The notes beneath the pieces were generated by a model, which worked only from the letters and a program-made list of their open reading frames with translations, was not told where the DNA came from and made no database searches. Shown in pieces: positions 33,810 through 45,300 of a stretch of DNA of 64,000 bases. Numbering within the stretch: the stretch's first letter is position 1; the number at the start of each line of letters is the position of its first letter. The position numbers and the translations under genes were made by a program. Source of the stretch: Chlorella sorokiniana (Eukaryota; Chlorophyta; Trebouxiophyceae; Chlorellales; Chlorellaceae); contig CP084619.1 of assembly GCA_025917655.1 (NCBI GenBank), forward strand, positions 744,001 to 808,000, read 5' to 3'.

Positions 33810-35603
33810 TCACACCGGCTTCTTCGCCGTGATGAACCACAGCAGGTTGTTGGTGCAGCACAGGTCTCCCTCAGGAGTGAGGCAGCCATTGGCGCTCAGC
33901 AGAGCCTGCATCTTCCCTCGCGCCTCCTCAAACACATCCTCGCCCGGCCGCTTCTCCTGCGCCTTGGTCAGGGCCTCCTGCAAGGCAGCCAGCAGCACGA
34001 GACGTGAGTTGGCAGCCAGCAGCCCGCCTCCCATTTTGCATGCACCCCCTCGCTCTGCGCACCTTGATGGGCACTGGGATGTTCAGCAAGCCATCCCACC
34101 ACACATCCTTGCCAAACGTGAAGTCAGTCTGCACGGCCGGGAGCAACATGGGAAGGCTTGCGGACCAGAAGCGCCACATGAGCCTCAGGAAACACGTCAA
34201 GCTGGACCAACAAGCGCGCGCTGCCGCCCCCCTTGTACACCCACCGACACATATTCACCATGCCTGCGCCCACACCACCCAGCCTCGCAACCAGCACGCA
34301 CCACCTCGCTGACATAAGCGCAAGCCAGGTCGGGCAGCGGCTCACCAGCAGCTCCTCGCGCTGCACCTCCTGGAAGCCCGCTGCGCTGAGCCCCTCCAGC
34401 AGCGGCGTGGGGTCGGCAAAGCGCAGCGCTGTGAAGGACGCCGCCTTGGGGACGGACTCGGGGTCGTATTCTGCGGCGGGTGGGCGGCGGTTGTGGGTGC
34501 TGGCAAGCGGCAGCACGGGAGCGGCAGGTGGGGGTGTGGAGGGGCAGGGAGCGGCCCCGCTACCTCGGTTATGCCATGGCCCGCCAACTGCAAGAAGACA
34601 AAAAGAGAGAAGCACGCCAGCATTGCTGGAGGCGACAGGTGGCGTGTCCGCTGCCAGCTGCCAGCTGCCAGCGGCACCCACCCGCCGCCAGGTCTCTTGT
34701 CAGGCCGAAGAAGGGCACGCGGTCCGCCGGTCCCCACACGGTGAAAGCCAGCACGCCGCCGGGCTTCAGCACGCGCGCAGGAACTCCTTGATGGCTTGCT
34801 CCCAGCGCGGCACAAACATGATGCCGAGGGAGCAGGTGACCGCGTCGAAGGAGGCTGTGCCGTACTGCCCCAGATCCTCGGCGTCTGCGGGCAGCAGGCA
34901 AAGCGAGTGCCAGAATAGCTTGCCACTTGAGAGGAAGAAGCAGAGGCGATGCGGGGGAGGGCCAGAGTACGATCAGAATGCAGGGCAGCCGTCACCGGCA
35001 GGCGCGCCCCCGGCCCCCTGCCGCCCCGCTCACCGGCTGTTTCGAAGGTGATGTTGCGGATGCCCAGCCGCTCCGCGCGCCTCCGCCCCAGCTCCAGGTA
35101 GCCGGGCACAAGGTCGGTGGACACGACGTGAGCGTGCGGCAGCGCCAGCGCCAGCGTGGCGGACGGCTCGCCGTTTGCGGCGGCCACGTCCAGGATGCGC
35201 GGCGCCGGCAGGCCGGCCAGCGCCTGCACCAGCGCGGCGCGGAACGCGGCAAATATGCCCTGCGTCGTGCCCCGGTCCACCACCCAGTCGGCGTAGCGGT
35301 CGGCGGCGGCGGTCCACGTCGCCACCATGCGCGCCCGCATCTCCTCCACGCCCTGCACACCACAGACCTCACCAGAGTTGCACGCGCAGCCGGAGCGGCT
35401 TTAGCCGGGCAATGGCAAAGTCGTTGTTCGATCCCAGCGGTCAACGGCGGCCCACTCGGCTGGCGGCCCTCTAGGCTGACGGCCAAGAGCGCCTTATTCA
35501 GCGGGCCAGCCCCACCCCACCCTGCGATCGGTCTCTTGTTCTTCCTGAAACGCCCCTGTCAGCGCGTGAATTGTTGCCCGCGTGAATTGCTCACCTCGCT
35601 CAT
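33810..35603 (-). CDS. SAM-dependent class I methyltransferase (Methyltransf_11/UbiE-like)
   Basis: Transfers a methyl group from S-adenosylmethionine; the substrate cannot be told. A 9-nt first exon (ATGAGCGAG, 35595-35603) splices to an exon starting at 35352 (GVEEMRARMVATWTAAADRY). The SAM-binding motif I reads ILDVAAANGEPSATLAL, where the usual G-x-G is A-x-N-G, followed by HVVSTDLVPGYLELGRRRAE as motif II. Then come FDAVTCSLGIMFVPRWEQAI and VLKPGGVLAFTVWGPADRVP, the classic post-motif. Later exons give DPTPLLEGLSAAGFQEVQRE, FGKDVWWDGLLNIPVPIK and a C-terminus ending LLWFITAKKPV. One base seems to be missing near 34778, between FLR and VLKPGG. The frame is otherwise consistent. It could be a UbiE/COQ5 relative or a small-molecule methyltransferase. 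Confidence 0.85.
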
Positions 35604-36397
35604 GTTGGATTGGTGCGCTCTGGTCCTCGAACCAGCGGGCCTGGCTCGGTTATGTGCCTGCAGCGGCCTAGCGACACAGAAATGATTTCCTGCAAGCGAA
35701 ACGAGGCTCATCATCACTCCTCAACCCTGCACCCTGCATTGCAAACCATCCACGCTGAGGTACACCCCTCACCATTGCCTCACCTTGTTGGATGGCAAGT
35801 GGATCAGAAAGTTGACAATTTCTGATCGTGTCGCGAAGAGGGTTCCCAACTAAGCGGCGGCGGCGGCTGCAGCAGCGCCGCTTGCCCGCCACGCAGCTCG
35901 GGGGCTGGCTCTGTGGGCCTAGGGGCTGCGCCCGGTCCTGCAACACCAGCGCTGCTGCCCGCCCACGTAGGCTGTCAGGCGCGCCACTGCCCGGCGCCTG
36001 GTCTGCCGGCGCAGCTGCCACAGGGTGCATGTGCGCAGGGATGGCGGCAACCACCTCGATCCCCCACCGCACACCTGCAGCGACACGCAGCTCCCTGTGC
36101 AGATACCGCCACTGCAGAGCTCGCTCTCTAGGCAAGCCTGGCTTGACCTGCACGCTGGTCAAGCGTGATGCGACTGGTGCTGGTTGTGGTCACGGATTTG
36201 TGCTGGTGCAGCCACCCAAAACGAGTATCAAGAGTTTGGCAGGCTTCCGGAACTGATGTTCGAATGCAAGCAGGGAGAAGCGGCTGGCGAGGAGCAAAAA
36301 GCGAGAGGGAAGGCACTGAACCCCAGCACGGGCGAGCAAAGCACACGACGTGCCCTGCCTGGCGTCCAGCTTCCCGATGGTACGGTGCGGTACCGCG
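35604..36397. other. Region between the methyltransferase and UTP10
   Basis: A minus-strand open frame of 164 codons (35668-36162) has no recognisable family, no introns and no support beyond length. The stretch should contain the methyltransferase promoter and the UTP10 3' UTR. Confidence 0.4.
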
Positions 36398-39300
36398 CTA
36401 CCGCAGGTACTGCTCCAGCGACTCGCCCGACAGCGCCTCCAGGCGGCGCACCAGCGCCGCCGCCGCCGCCTCCACCGGCTGCTCCGGGTCCTCCAGCAGC
36501 TCTGCCAGGAAGGGCAGCGTCTCGGGCAGCAGCGCGAGGTACTCTTCCGCCAGACGCTCCACCACCTGATCCACGTGCGGCAGGGGGAGGCATGAACAAT
36601 CTTTTCAGACAGAGAGAAATGGGCATTCTTTTCAAACAGAGGGGAGAGGTGGGAGGGAAGAGAAGCAGGGTGGGGGAGGGGGACGGCGCGGAAAGCTGGG
36701 GGGGGGGAGGGTGCGGGGTTAGCTGGCCGGGCAGAGCGCCAACGGGCCTCCTCTCACCTGCGCAGCGGTGTTCAGGGCCAGCAGTCGCGTGCGCGGCTCC
36801 AGGGACCGGGTCATCATGAGCACCTGGGGGGGGCACGTCAAGTCAGGTGGGAGGGCGAAGGTGGGAGGTTAAGGGGTGTGAGCCATGACAAGGAAGAGGG
36901 GGGCCTCTCCGTGTGCCCCTCCTCTTCCTTTCATGCGTCGCACCGGCACGCCTACTTGGGCGTTCCCGCTGCAGCCACACGGACATACAAGGCTGCGGCG
37001 GTGCGCCCATCCCAAGCTCGATGCCACTCCCGCCCCCAGCACTCCGCCCTTGGCAGTCCGGCGGCGCACCTGGTGATTGAGCGGCTTCCACAACGCGTCG
37101 CTGCCAGCAGTCACCGCCAGCTGGGCGAGGCACGCGGCCACGGCGCGCCCAAACGTGTCGCCGCCGTCGTCGTCCCAGCCCTGCAGCGAGCCCTCCAGCT
37201 CCGCGGCGCCGTCTGCATGCGGGGTGGGGGTGGGGACAAACATGTGAGGCCGAGGCTATGGAGATGATGGGGCTGAGAGGAGGGCATGGGGGATGGCACC
37301 GGATCAGGCGCAAGGTCCCCCCGGGCGCGGGAGGGTGGTGGCCTGTTGGCGCCCAGCGCCGCCCCACGGATCGCTCTGCCCGATCAGGGGCAAGCACACT
37401 GAACGCCAGTGCATTGCCCGCGAGTATAGAAAACACCTCCCCCATGCCCTCCAACCCCCAACCGACCATGCCCAGCGCGCACACAGGCACGCGCAAGCGA
37501 GAGCAAGCATGAGCACGCAGCCCCAACAGCCAGCACCCACCGCTCTCGTGGTCGGGCTCCATGGCGGCGGCGGCGGCCGGCGGCGGCGCCAGCCCCAGGT
37601 GCGCCACCAGGGGGCAGCAGGCGCTGGAAGCGCGGCTCGTCCAGGAAGCGGGCGGCGCCCGCGGCCCCGGTGTCGTACAGCAGGCAGCGGTGCAGCGCGC
37701 GCAAGACCTGCGGCGGCGCGGGGGTGGTGGAAGGGGGTGCTGTGAGGCTGGGGTGGGGGTGGGTGGTTAAGGGGGTGAAGAGGGAGAGGGGCAGTGTGGG
37801 GTCGTGGGGTGGGTTGAGAATTGGGGAGCAAAGAGGGGGGTGTACTATGAGGCTGGGGAGAGTGGGTGGTGGGCAAGGCACAGCCTGTGGTTGTATGCGG
37901 AGGCCAAGGGAGGGTGGGGTTGGGCCTGGAATGTGCTGTGAGGCTGGTTGGCAAATGCGAGCGAGGTTTGGGCGCTTGGCAAGATGACTGGGGCAAGATG
38001 ACTGGATCGACGCAAGGGGGTGGAGGAGGCAGCGAGGCCGCCTCATGCGGCGTGCACTCATTGTAGGCGAAAAAGTAGAGAAAAAAGATGCCGTGTAAGC
38101 AAGCAGGCTGCGTCAGCGCCGCTGCTCCGAGACTGCAGAATCAGAGCCGGCATGGGCAGGTGAGAAGGGAGGCGGAGCAGGGCTCACCTTGAGGCGCAGG
38201 CGCCAGTCGTGCTGGACGTGCAGCGGGTGATCGGCGCCCTCGGCTGCGGCGGCGCCCCCTCCGACGCCTTGCGCTTCTTCTTCTTGCCCTTCTTGTCGGC
38301 GGCGGCGGAGCCGTCTGCAGCGCGGCGCAGGCAGGCGGCAGCGGCAGCCGGGTGACGAGGAGGCTGGTGCTGGTGGGGCGGTGTGGCGACGCTCCGGCTG
38401 GAAAGCCTCCACCTTCCTCCGCACTCCCCTTGCTCTGGCAGCAGCGGCTCGGCCCCCTGCCCCTATCGCTGCTCATGCTCCGGCCCTTCCCCCTCCGCCC
38501 CCCGCCAAACGCACCAGACAGGCTCCACCCCCTCTGCCTTGTGACAGCGGCCAGCCCCCACACCGCCCCACCCACCCCATGCCACCCTGCCAGCCCACCC
38601 AGCCCACCCACCCGCCAGGTGCGCCAGGGCGGCGTCCAGCAGCAGGCCATAGTAGGGCACAAACACGCCGCGCAGGCGCTCCGCCAGCGCATTGACCAGC
38701 GAGAAGAGGGCGACGCTGCGCAGCAGCCGCGCGGTGGGCAGCGGCAGGTCTGCAGGGGAAGGTAGGGAGGCGCGGGGGGGGGCGCTGGTGGTTGGTGGCG
38801 GTAGCGCGTGGGAGGAGGGGTGCGTTGTCGGCGGGAAAGTGGGGACAAGGTTGGAAGCGCTGACGAGGGCTGGAAGGGGAACGGGCGGCGGGAAGCAGGG
38901 ATACCGAGGCGACCGGCGAAGCAAACATCGCTCCCCGCCTGAACATTCAAAGCATGCGCAGGAAGGGAAACAACACGTGGAGCCAGCAGGGGGCGGGGTG
39001 CGCACCCGAGTCGCCCGCAGGCACCGCCTCTGCCCACTCCAAAATACGGAAGAACAGGGGCTTGAAGCGGGCCTCGGTGAGGCGCAGCGTGAGGGCGACA
39101 AAGGCGGCCACCGCCGCAGCCTCCACGCGGTCCAGGCCGCCGCTGCGGGGAGGCAGGACGGAACGAAGACGGCAGCTGATGAAGATTCAGTTGCGACGGC
39201 TCCCAGTCTTTGACAGCAGTGACAGGACGAGGAACCGGCACCAAACGGCCCGGCAGTCTGATATCTGTGGCGCCGCGAATCTTGCGGCGGCGGCGGCACG

Positions 39301-42300
39301 CGCACGCAGCGCTGCCTGCCAGAGCCCCTCAAGAGCCCGGCCGCGCACCTGGCGGCCGCCAGCGCGGCGGGCGGCGTCGCCGCAGGTCCAGCGCGCGCAG
39401 CAGCGCCGCAAACACGGCCTCGTGGTGGGAGGCCAGGGCGGCGGCGTCCATGGAGTCCACTGCGCCGCGCAGCATGCTGAGCAGGGCGCAGGCGGACTCG
39501 GGGCCGGCCTGCAGAGCAGAGACCAGGGAAGGAGGTGTGCGTGTGTGTGCGTGTGTGTGTTTCACTGTGTTCTGGTGTGTGTCCGAGTGGAATGGCGGGG
39601 GGGGCGGCGGCGGCGGCGGGGCCGGCTGTTCGCAGGGCTCATGAAGCTGTCACCAGTGAGACCCAGCAAGGCCCCAAAGCACCGCCCCCTTGGCCGCCCA
39701 GAGCACCGCCCCCTGCCCCTCACCTCAGCCGCCGGCTCCAGCTGGGACAGCAGCGGCGGCAGCAGCAGGCGGGTGGGCACCTCCGCCGCCAGGCGGCGCC
39801 GGATGGCGGCCGCGGCGTCTGCACAGCGCGCCGCCGTGCACTGCGGCACGCAGATGATAGAAAGGGGTCGAGGGGGTTGGTGAGGGCTCAAGCAGAGCGA
39901 AAACAGCACAAGCTTGTTCAGTCCTGGCAGCGGGCATCAGCTGTGAAGCAGCTGGCAAGGCCAGGGCGGCGGCGGCAGCGCCGCCATATGCTGCAGCCCC
40001 TTCCCGCGGGCCCCTCCCTGTACAGCCCCTCACCTGCAGGATGGCCGGGTGCAGCAGCACCTGCAGCAGCTGGGGCAGGTGGGGGCCAGGAAGGCGCCCA
40101 GGTGCTCCACCAGCGCCGCCGCCGCCGCCAGCGCCGCCGCCAGCTCCAGCGCAGCGCCTTCGTCCACAGAGCCCTGCCGCTGGCCGCCCGCCGCATCCCC
40201 CTCCGAGTCGCTGTCCCCTCCAGCGGCTGCCGCTGCGTCGTGGCGGGCAGCGGCGGCAGGCGTCGCCGCGGCGACGACGGCGGCCGCGGCGCCCACCGCC
40301 GCCAGCACCGCTGCGACCGCGGCGGGCAGCTGCGGGACCAGGCGCGGGCCGAGCGCTACTGCCAGAGAAGCGGTGGCGCCCAGCGCGCTGCCGCACCGCC
40401 GCCGCGGAATCCGCGGTCGCCGCCAGCACGGGGGCAGCACCTGCAGCAGGCGGGCCGGGTGGGAGGGCCCAAAGGCCGCCGCCACGGTCCCCACCGCTGC
40501 CAGAGCCGTCTGCTTGGTGAGCGGCGAGGCAGCGTCGCCGCCGCCGCCGCCGCCGCCCGGCAGCAGCAGCGCCACGGCGGCGTCGCAGGCGGCCAGGGCG
40601 GCCTCCGCCGCCGCCGCCGCCTCCTCTGCGTCTTCCTGCAGTGAAGCGTCCTCGGCAGCCTCCCGCGCCGCCGTTGCCAGCAGCTGCAGCGCCTTGCGCC
40701 GCACGCGGTCCGCGGGGTGCCGGCCGCCAGCGCCGCCAGCGCCGACAGGAAGGCGGAGGGCGGCATGTGTGCCCGCAGCGCGCGCAGCAGGCGGTAGCAC
40801 CCCGCGGTGCCTGCCCGCAGCAGCGCCCGGCGGCGCGGCGGCGCCCCCTGCCGCGCGCGGCGGCCGCCTGCCGCTCCCCGAGGGCCTGCAGGTGCTGCAG
40901 GGCTGCGGCCAGCAGCCGGCGGTACGCCCCCTAGCTCCTCGGCGCTGGCCGCGCTGGCGGCCCCCGCCGCGCCTCCAGCTGCTGCGTCACGAAAGCCACC
41001 GCCAGCAGCGGCAGCGGCTGCCAGGGCTGCTGCTTGGAGGCTGCCAGCGAGTGCTCCAGCAGCGCCGCCGACACCGAAGCCTGCAGCAGCAGCGGCGCCT
41101 GCAGCAGAAAAGGGGGCAGGGCAGGCGGGAGGGGGCGACGTTTAGGGCAGAGTGACGACGCGCTGCTGGCTGTGCGGCTTGCAGAAGAAAGGCTGTGGTG
41201 CAAAGAACCGTAGGTGCAGATGACGGCAAACAAAGCGTACAGGAAAGAGAGGAAGAAGCGGGTGGCATGCAAGCAGAAGCATGCGGTGAGTCAGTGCTGT
41301 GCAGTGCAGCATGGGCGGCAGAGCGGGCTCGGCTTCAGGGGTAGTGATGGGTTGTCACCAGGCGGCGGCGTGCCGCCGTAAGACTGACGTGCAACTACTG
41401 GAGGCTCGTCCTCAGCCGGCGGTGCAGGCAACAAACGCAGCGCCCGCACCCCCGCCCAAAACGCAGAGGTAGAATACGGACAGCGGGGAGGCAGGCGATG
41501 CAGCGAGGGGCAAGGACTCGATGCACGGGAAACCAGGGCGCAGCTGGAGCGCAGCAGGCGGTGGCGCAGGACCGGAGCGCTGCACGCGTGCGCGCAGAGC
41601 AGGCAGGAAAGGCGGCGGTGCAAGCGGGGCAGATGGAAGGCAGAAACGACAATCAGCACAGGAGGAGCATGCCTGTTCTAGAAGGTCTCCCGCCAGGTCG
41701 GCAGCCCATCCCTCCTCCTCCACCGCCGCCGCCGCCGCCGCATCAGCCTCCCCCATGTCGGCGTCGCCCCCGCCGGCGGCGGGGGCCTGCTGCCTCACTG
41801 CCTGCTCCAGCAGCAGGGCCAGCACGGAGCACAGCCCCTCCACCTGCTCAATCAAGGGCGGGCAGGAGCGAGAAGTTAAAGAAAGCATCTCGGCTGAAAG
41901 GTGGTGTCGTAAAGGGACCGTGGCGCTGGCAGCAAGCACGCAGCCGCGCAAGAGCGTGCTCCGGCAGCGCAGCAAATCTGCGGTGTGCCATAGCACCCCC
42001 TGGTGCGTCGCCATCAGCGCCAGCCACTCAAGCAAGCGACACGTGCAGAGCGGGCACCTCAGCGGCAGGGACCGTTCCTCATGAAAACACCTCACAGGCG
42101 CCGCCCCCAAAAGCACACCTCGGGCAGCGCCGACACGAGGGCCGACAGGAGGGGCAGGCGGCGCGGCGGCGGCGCACGCGGCAGCGAGGCCACCACCGCC
42201 GCTGCCAGCGCGTCCAGGCCGCGACCCGCGCCGGTCCAGGCGGGCAGGATGGCTCTCAGGGCTTGAGCCGCGACCTGCGGCCACGGAAGGCAGCGCAGAA

Positions 42301-45300
42301 GGGACCAAAGCGTGCACAGCGTGGAACCAAAGCGTGCACAGCGTGGAACCAAAGCGTGCAGAGCACAGGGCAGGCACGCAGCCCATGCCTCCTGTGCTGG
42401 CCATGTACAGCCTTGAAGCGCGCGGCGGCAGAGCAGAGGCCGCACACCAAACGGCGGGAGCCGAAGGCGGCCAGGGACACGCACCCGCTCCGAGTGTTCA
42501 TCTTCCTGCAGCGCCGCCGCGTCGCCCGCAGCCGCCACCACGTCCAGGACCAGGTCCAGGGCCCCCTGCTTGGGGCGGTAACAAGCGGTACCAAGGGGTA
42601 AGTGATCGTGTTGGGGGGAAGGGGGCAGGGTGGATGAGCGACGGTTGGGATTGGAGGGAGGAGGGCGCGTCCGCCCCCTTTCCCGGCTGGAAGGCGCCCC
42701 GCAGCGGCTGGCAGCTGCATGGGCGCGCGGGGCTGCCGGCGAGGCAGGCCAGGTGTGTGGCAGATGCCGGCGTTACTGCGGAAAACAGGGCGCACCTGGG
42801 GGCGCCAGCCGCCAGCAGCGCGACGAGCTCCAGGGCGGCGGTACGGGCGGCGCCGTCGGGCGCCGCCTGCGCCGCGCGCACCGCCAGCCGCAGGTCGAAT
42901 GCGGCCGGTCCCTGCTGCCCCTGCTGCTGCTGCTGCTGCTGCTGTTGCTGTTGCTGGGCATGAGCCTTGGCAGGAGCCTTGCGCCCCTTGGGCCCCTTGC
43001 CCGCCTTGGCGGCCGACGGCGGCGGCGAGGCTGGCGTCGTGGTGGCGGCGCCGTGCCGCCGCGCAACGCCCGCCAGCACCGAAAGGCACAGCTGCAGCAG
43101 GTAGATCGCTTCCGCTGGGGGAAGCAGCAGGGCGGGCGGCGCCGCTGCCGCCGGGGCTTGGTCGTCATCGTCGCCCTCCGCCGCAGCTTGCTCCGCCGCA
43201 GCGGCGGCTGCTAGCTGGTCCAGAAGCTGAGACAGCAGCGCCTGCACTGGTGCCACCACCAGCGGTGCCTCCGCCACATCCTCTTTCCACAGCAGCAGCT
43301 CCAGCGCGGCGGCGCAGCGCTGCACGCCCTCCAGAGGCGGGGGGGCGTCGCCGCCGCCCCGCCGTCGCCGCCCTCTGCGGCTCGGCGTGCGGCGCTCCGT
43401 GCTGCACGCTGTGCACGCAGCGCCGCCCGCCGCCGCTCCACCGCATCTGCGGCAGCAGCGGCGGCCTCCGCCAGCGCAGCGCGTTCGCGCTGCTGCGCTG
43501 CGCCGCTGGCGCGGCGGCCGCCGCGGGCGTGGCGGCCTTGGCGGCTGCCGCCGCCGCCGCCGCCTCAGCCCGCAGCCGCTGCAGCTCCTCGTCTCCCTCC
43601 TCCTCCTCCTCCTCCTCCTCTTGGCCTGCCTCTGCCTCTGCCGCCGCATCCGCCATGTGCGCGTCGCCGCCGCCGCCGCCGCCGCCGCCCCCAGGGGCAG
43701 CTCCAGCAGCGGCGCCAGGGTGGCGGCGTGCAGGGGCAGCGCGCCCAGCGCGTCGCGCGCCGCCGCCCGGCAGCCGTCGTCGCCGTCCTGGCTGGCGGCG
43801 CGGAGCAGGGCCTGCGCGGCGGCGAGGGGTCGGGAAGCAAGGCAGCCAGGCGCGGTGGGGAAGTGCGTCTGGGCAGCCGGCTCGCCTCCAGAGGCGGCAC
43901 CCCAGCCGGTGCCCGGCAAACCAGCGTGCTCGGCAGGCATTGAATTCCCAGCCAGCAGGACAAGCATGCCTCTCAGCAACCAGCACAACCTCAACAGTCC
44001 CTCCTCTTCAATTCACTCGCACGCAAACGACTGTCGGATCCCCCACCCCCACCCCCACCCGGGCCCCACCCACCTCCAAACACCGCTGCTGGATGCCGGC
44101 CGGCAGGGCCGCGTAGGCGGTACCGCGCAGGTGGCGCAGCGCGGCGAGGCGTGCCGCCGCCAGGCCGCCGTCCGCAGGGACAGGCTCCAGCAGCGCGCAC
44201 CAGGCGTCCAGGATGTCTCGTGCGGCGGCGCCAGCGTCGCCGTCCTTGCTGGCGGGCCGCTGGGGGCAGCGGATGGCTGCAGCAGCGCCTCCAGCCGCCC
44301 CGAGGAGAAGCAGGCGGCGGCGGCGGCCAGCAGCGCCTCCCGCTCGCGCCCCTCGGCGCCGTCGGCAGCCAGCCGCCGCGCAGCTGCCAGGACGCCCGCC
44401 GCGCAGCTCAGCAGCTCCTCGGGGTCGCCCAGTCGGCCAGCAGCTCCAGCAGCAGACGCGAGGTGTGGGCGGCGGCGAGGGCGGCGGCGCCGCGGCCCGC
44501 GGCGCCCGCCGCCGCCGCCCGGCGGCGGCCGCCGCCAGCAGCGAGCTGCCCAGGCTCTCCGCATCAGCTGCAGGCAGCACGTAGGCGCCCTGCTGCTCGC
44601 TGGGCTCCTCAGCCCCAAGCATGAGGGAGAGGAGGCGCGGCGCCGCGTCGGCATCCGCCGCCAGCGCGCCAGCGGCGTCGGCGAGCGTCGCCTCAACGGC
44701 CTTGCCGGCGCGGTCTGGGGGGTGGATGGGGCAGGGGCACAAAAGCGGGGGCCAAAAATCACAATCATGCAGCGAAGAAATTGCTGCGCGCCTGCTGCCA
44801 TGCAAGCAGCAAGCCTGGGGAGGGCAACATGCGGGCAAGCATGGCAGGCGGGGCAGCAGCGCGTGGGCAGCAGCAGGCAGACGAAGCACGATGCCCGCAC
44901 ACGTCACCCACCTGCGGGCGCCGCCAGCTGCGCCAGCTGGGCGGCGGCGTGGCGCACGTCCCTGCTGGGGTGGCACAGCGTGCAGAGCGCGCGCGCCAGC
45001 AGCGCTACGCCGCCTGCAGGGCAGGGGCAGAGGCGGTCAGCTGCCGGGGCAACAGGTTGGAAGGTCGGCCGCCGCTGCAGCCTGGAAACATTCCTTCCCA
45101 CTGGTACCCGAACGCATGCACAAGCATGCTGCAACCTGGCTGGCTGTGCAGAAGCCAGTCTGAGCGGGAGACAGGCTGGCAGCATTGCAAGCACGCACCG
45201 GTGTGCCGGCGGCGGCGCCGCCCTTCTTGCCGCCGCCGCGGCGCCGCTGCTGCAGCGCCGTCGCCGCGTACTGCAGCGCCGCCAGCTGCACGCCCTCCTC

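Noticed and set aside
35668-36162. Minus-strand open frame of 164 codons
   Set aside because: No family, no conservation clue and no splice structure; not enough to call a gene.
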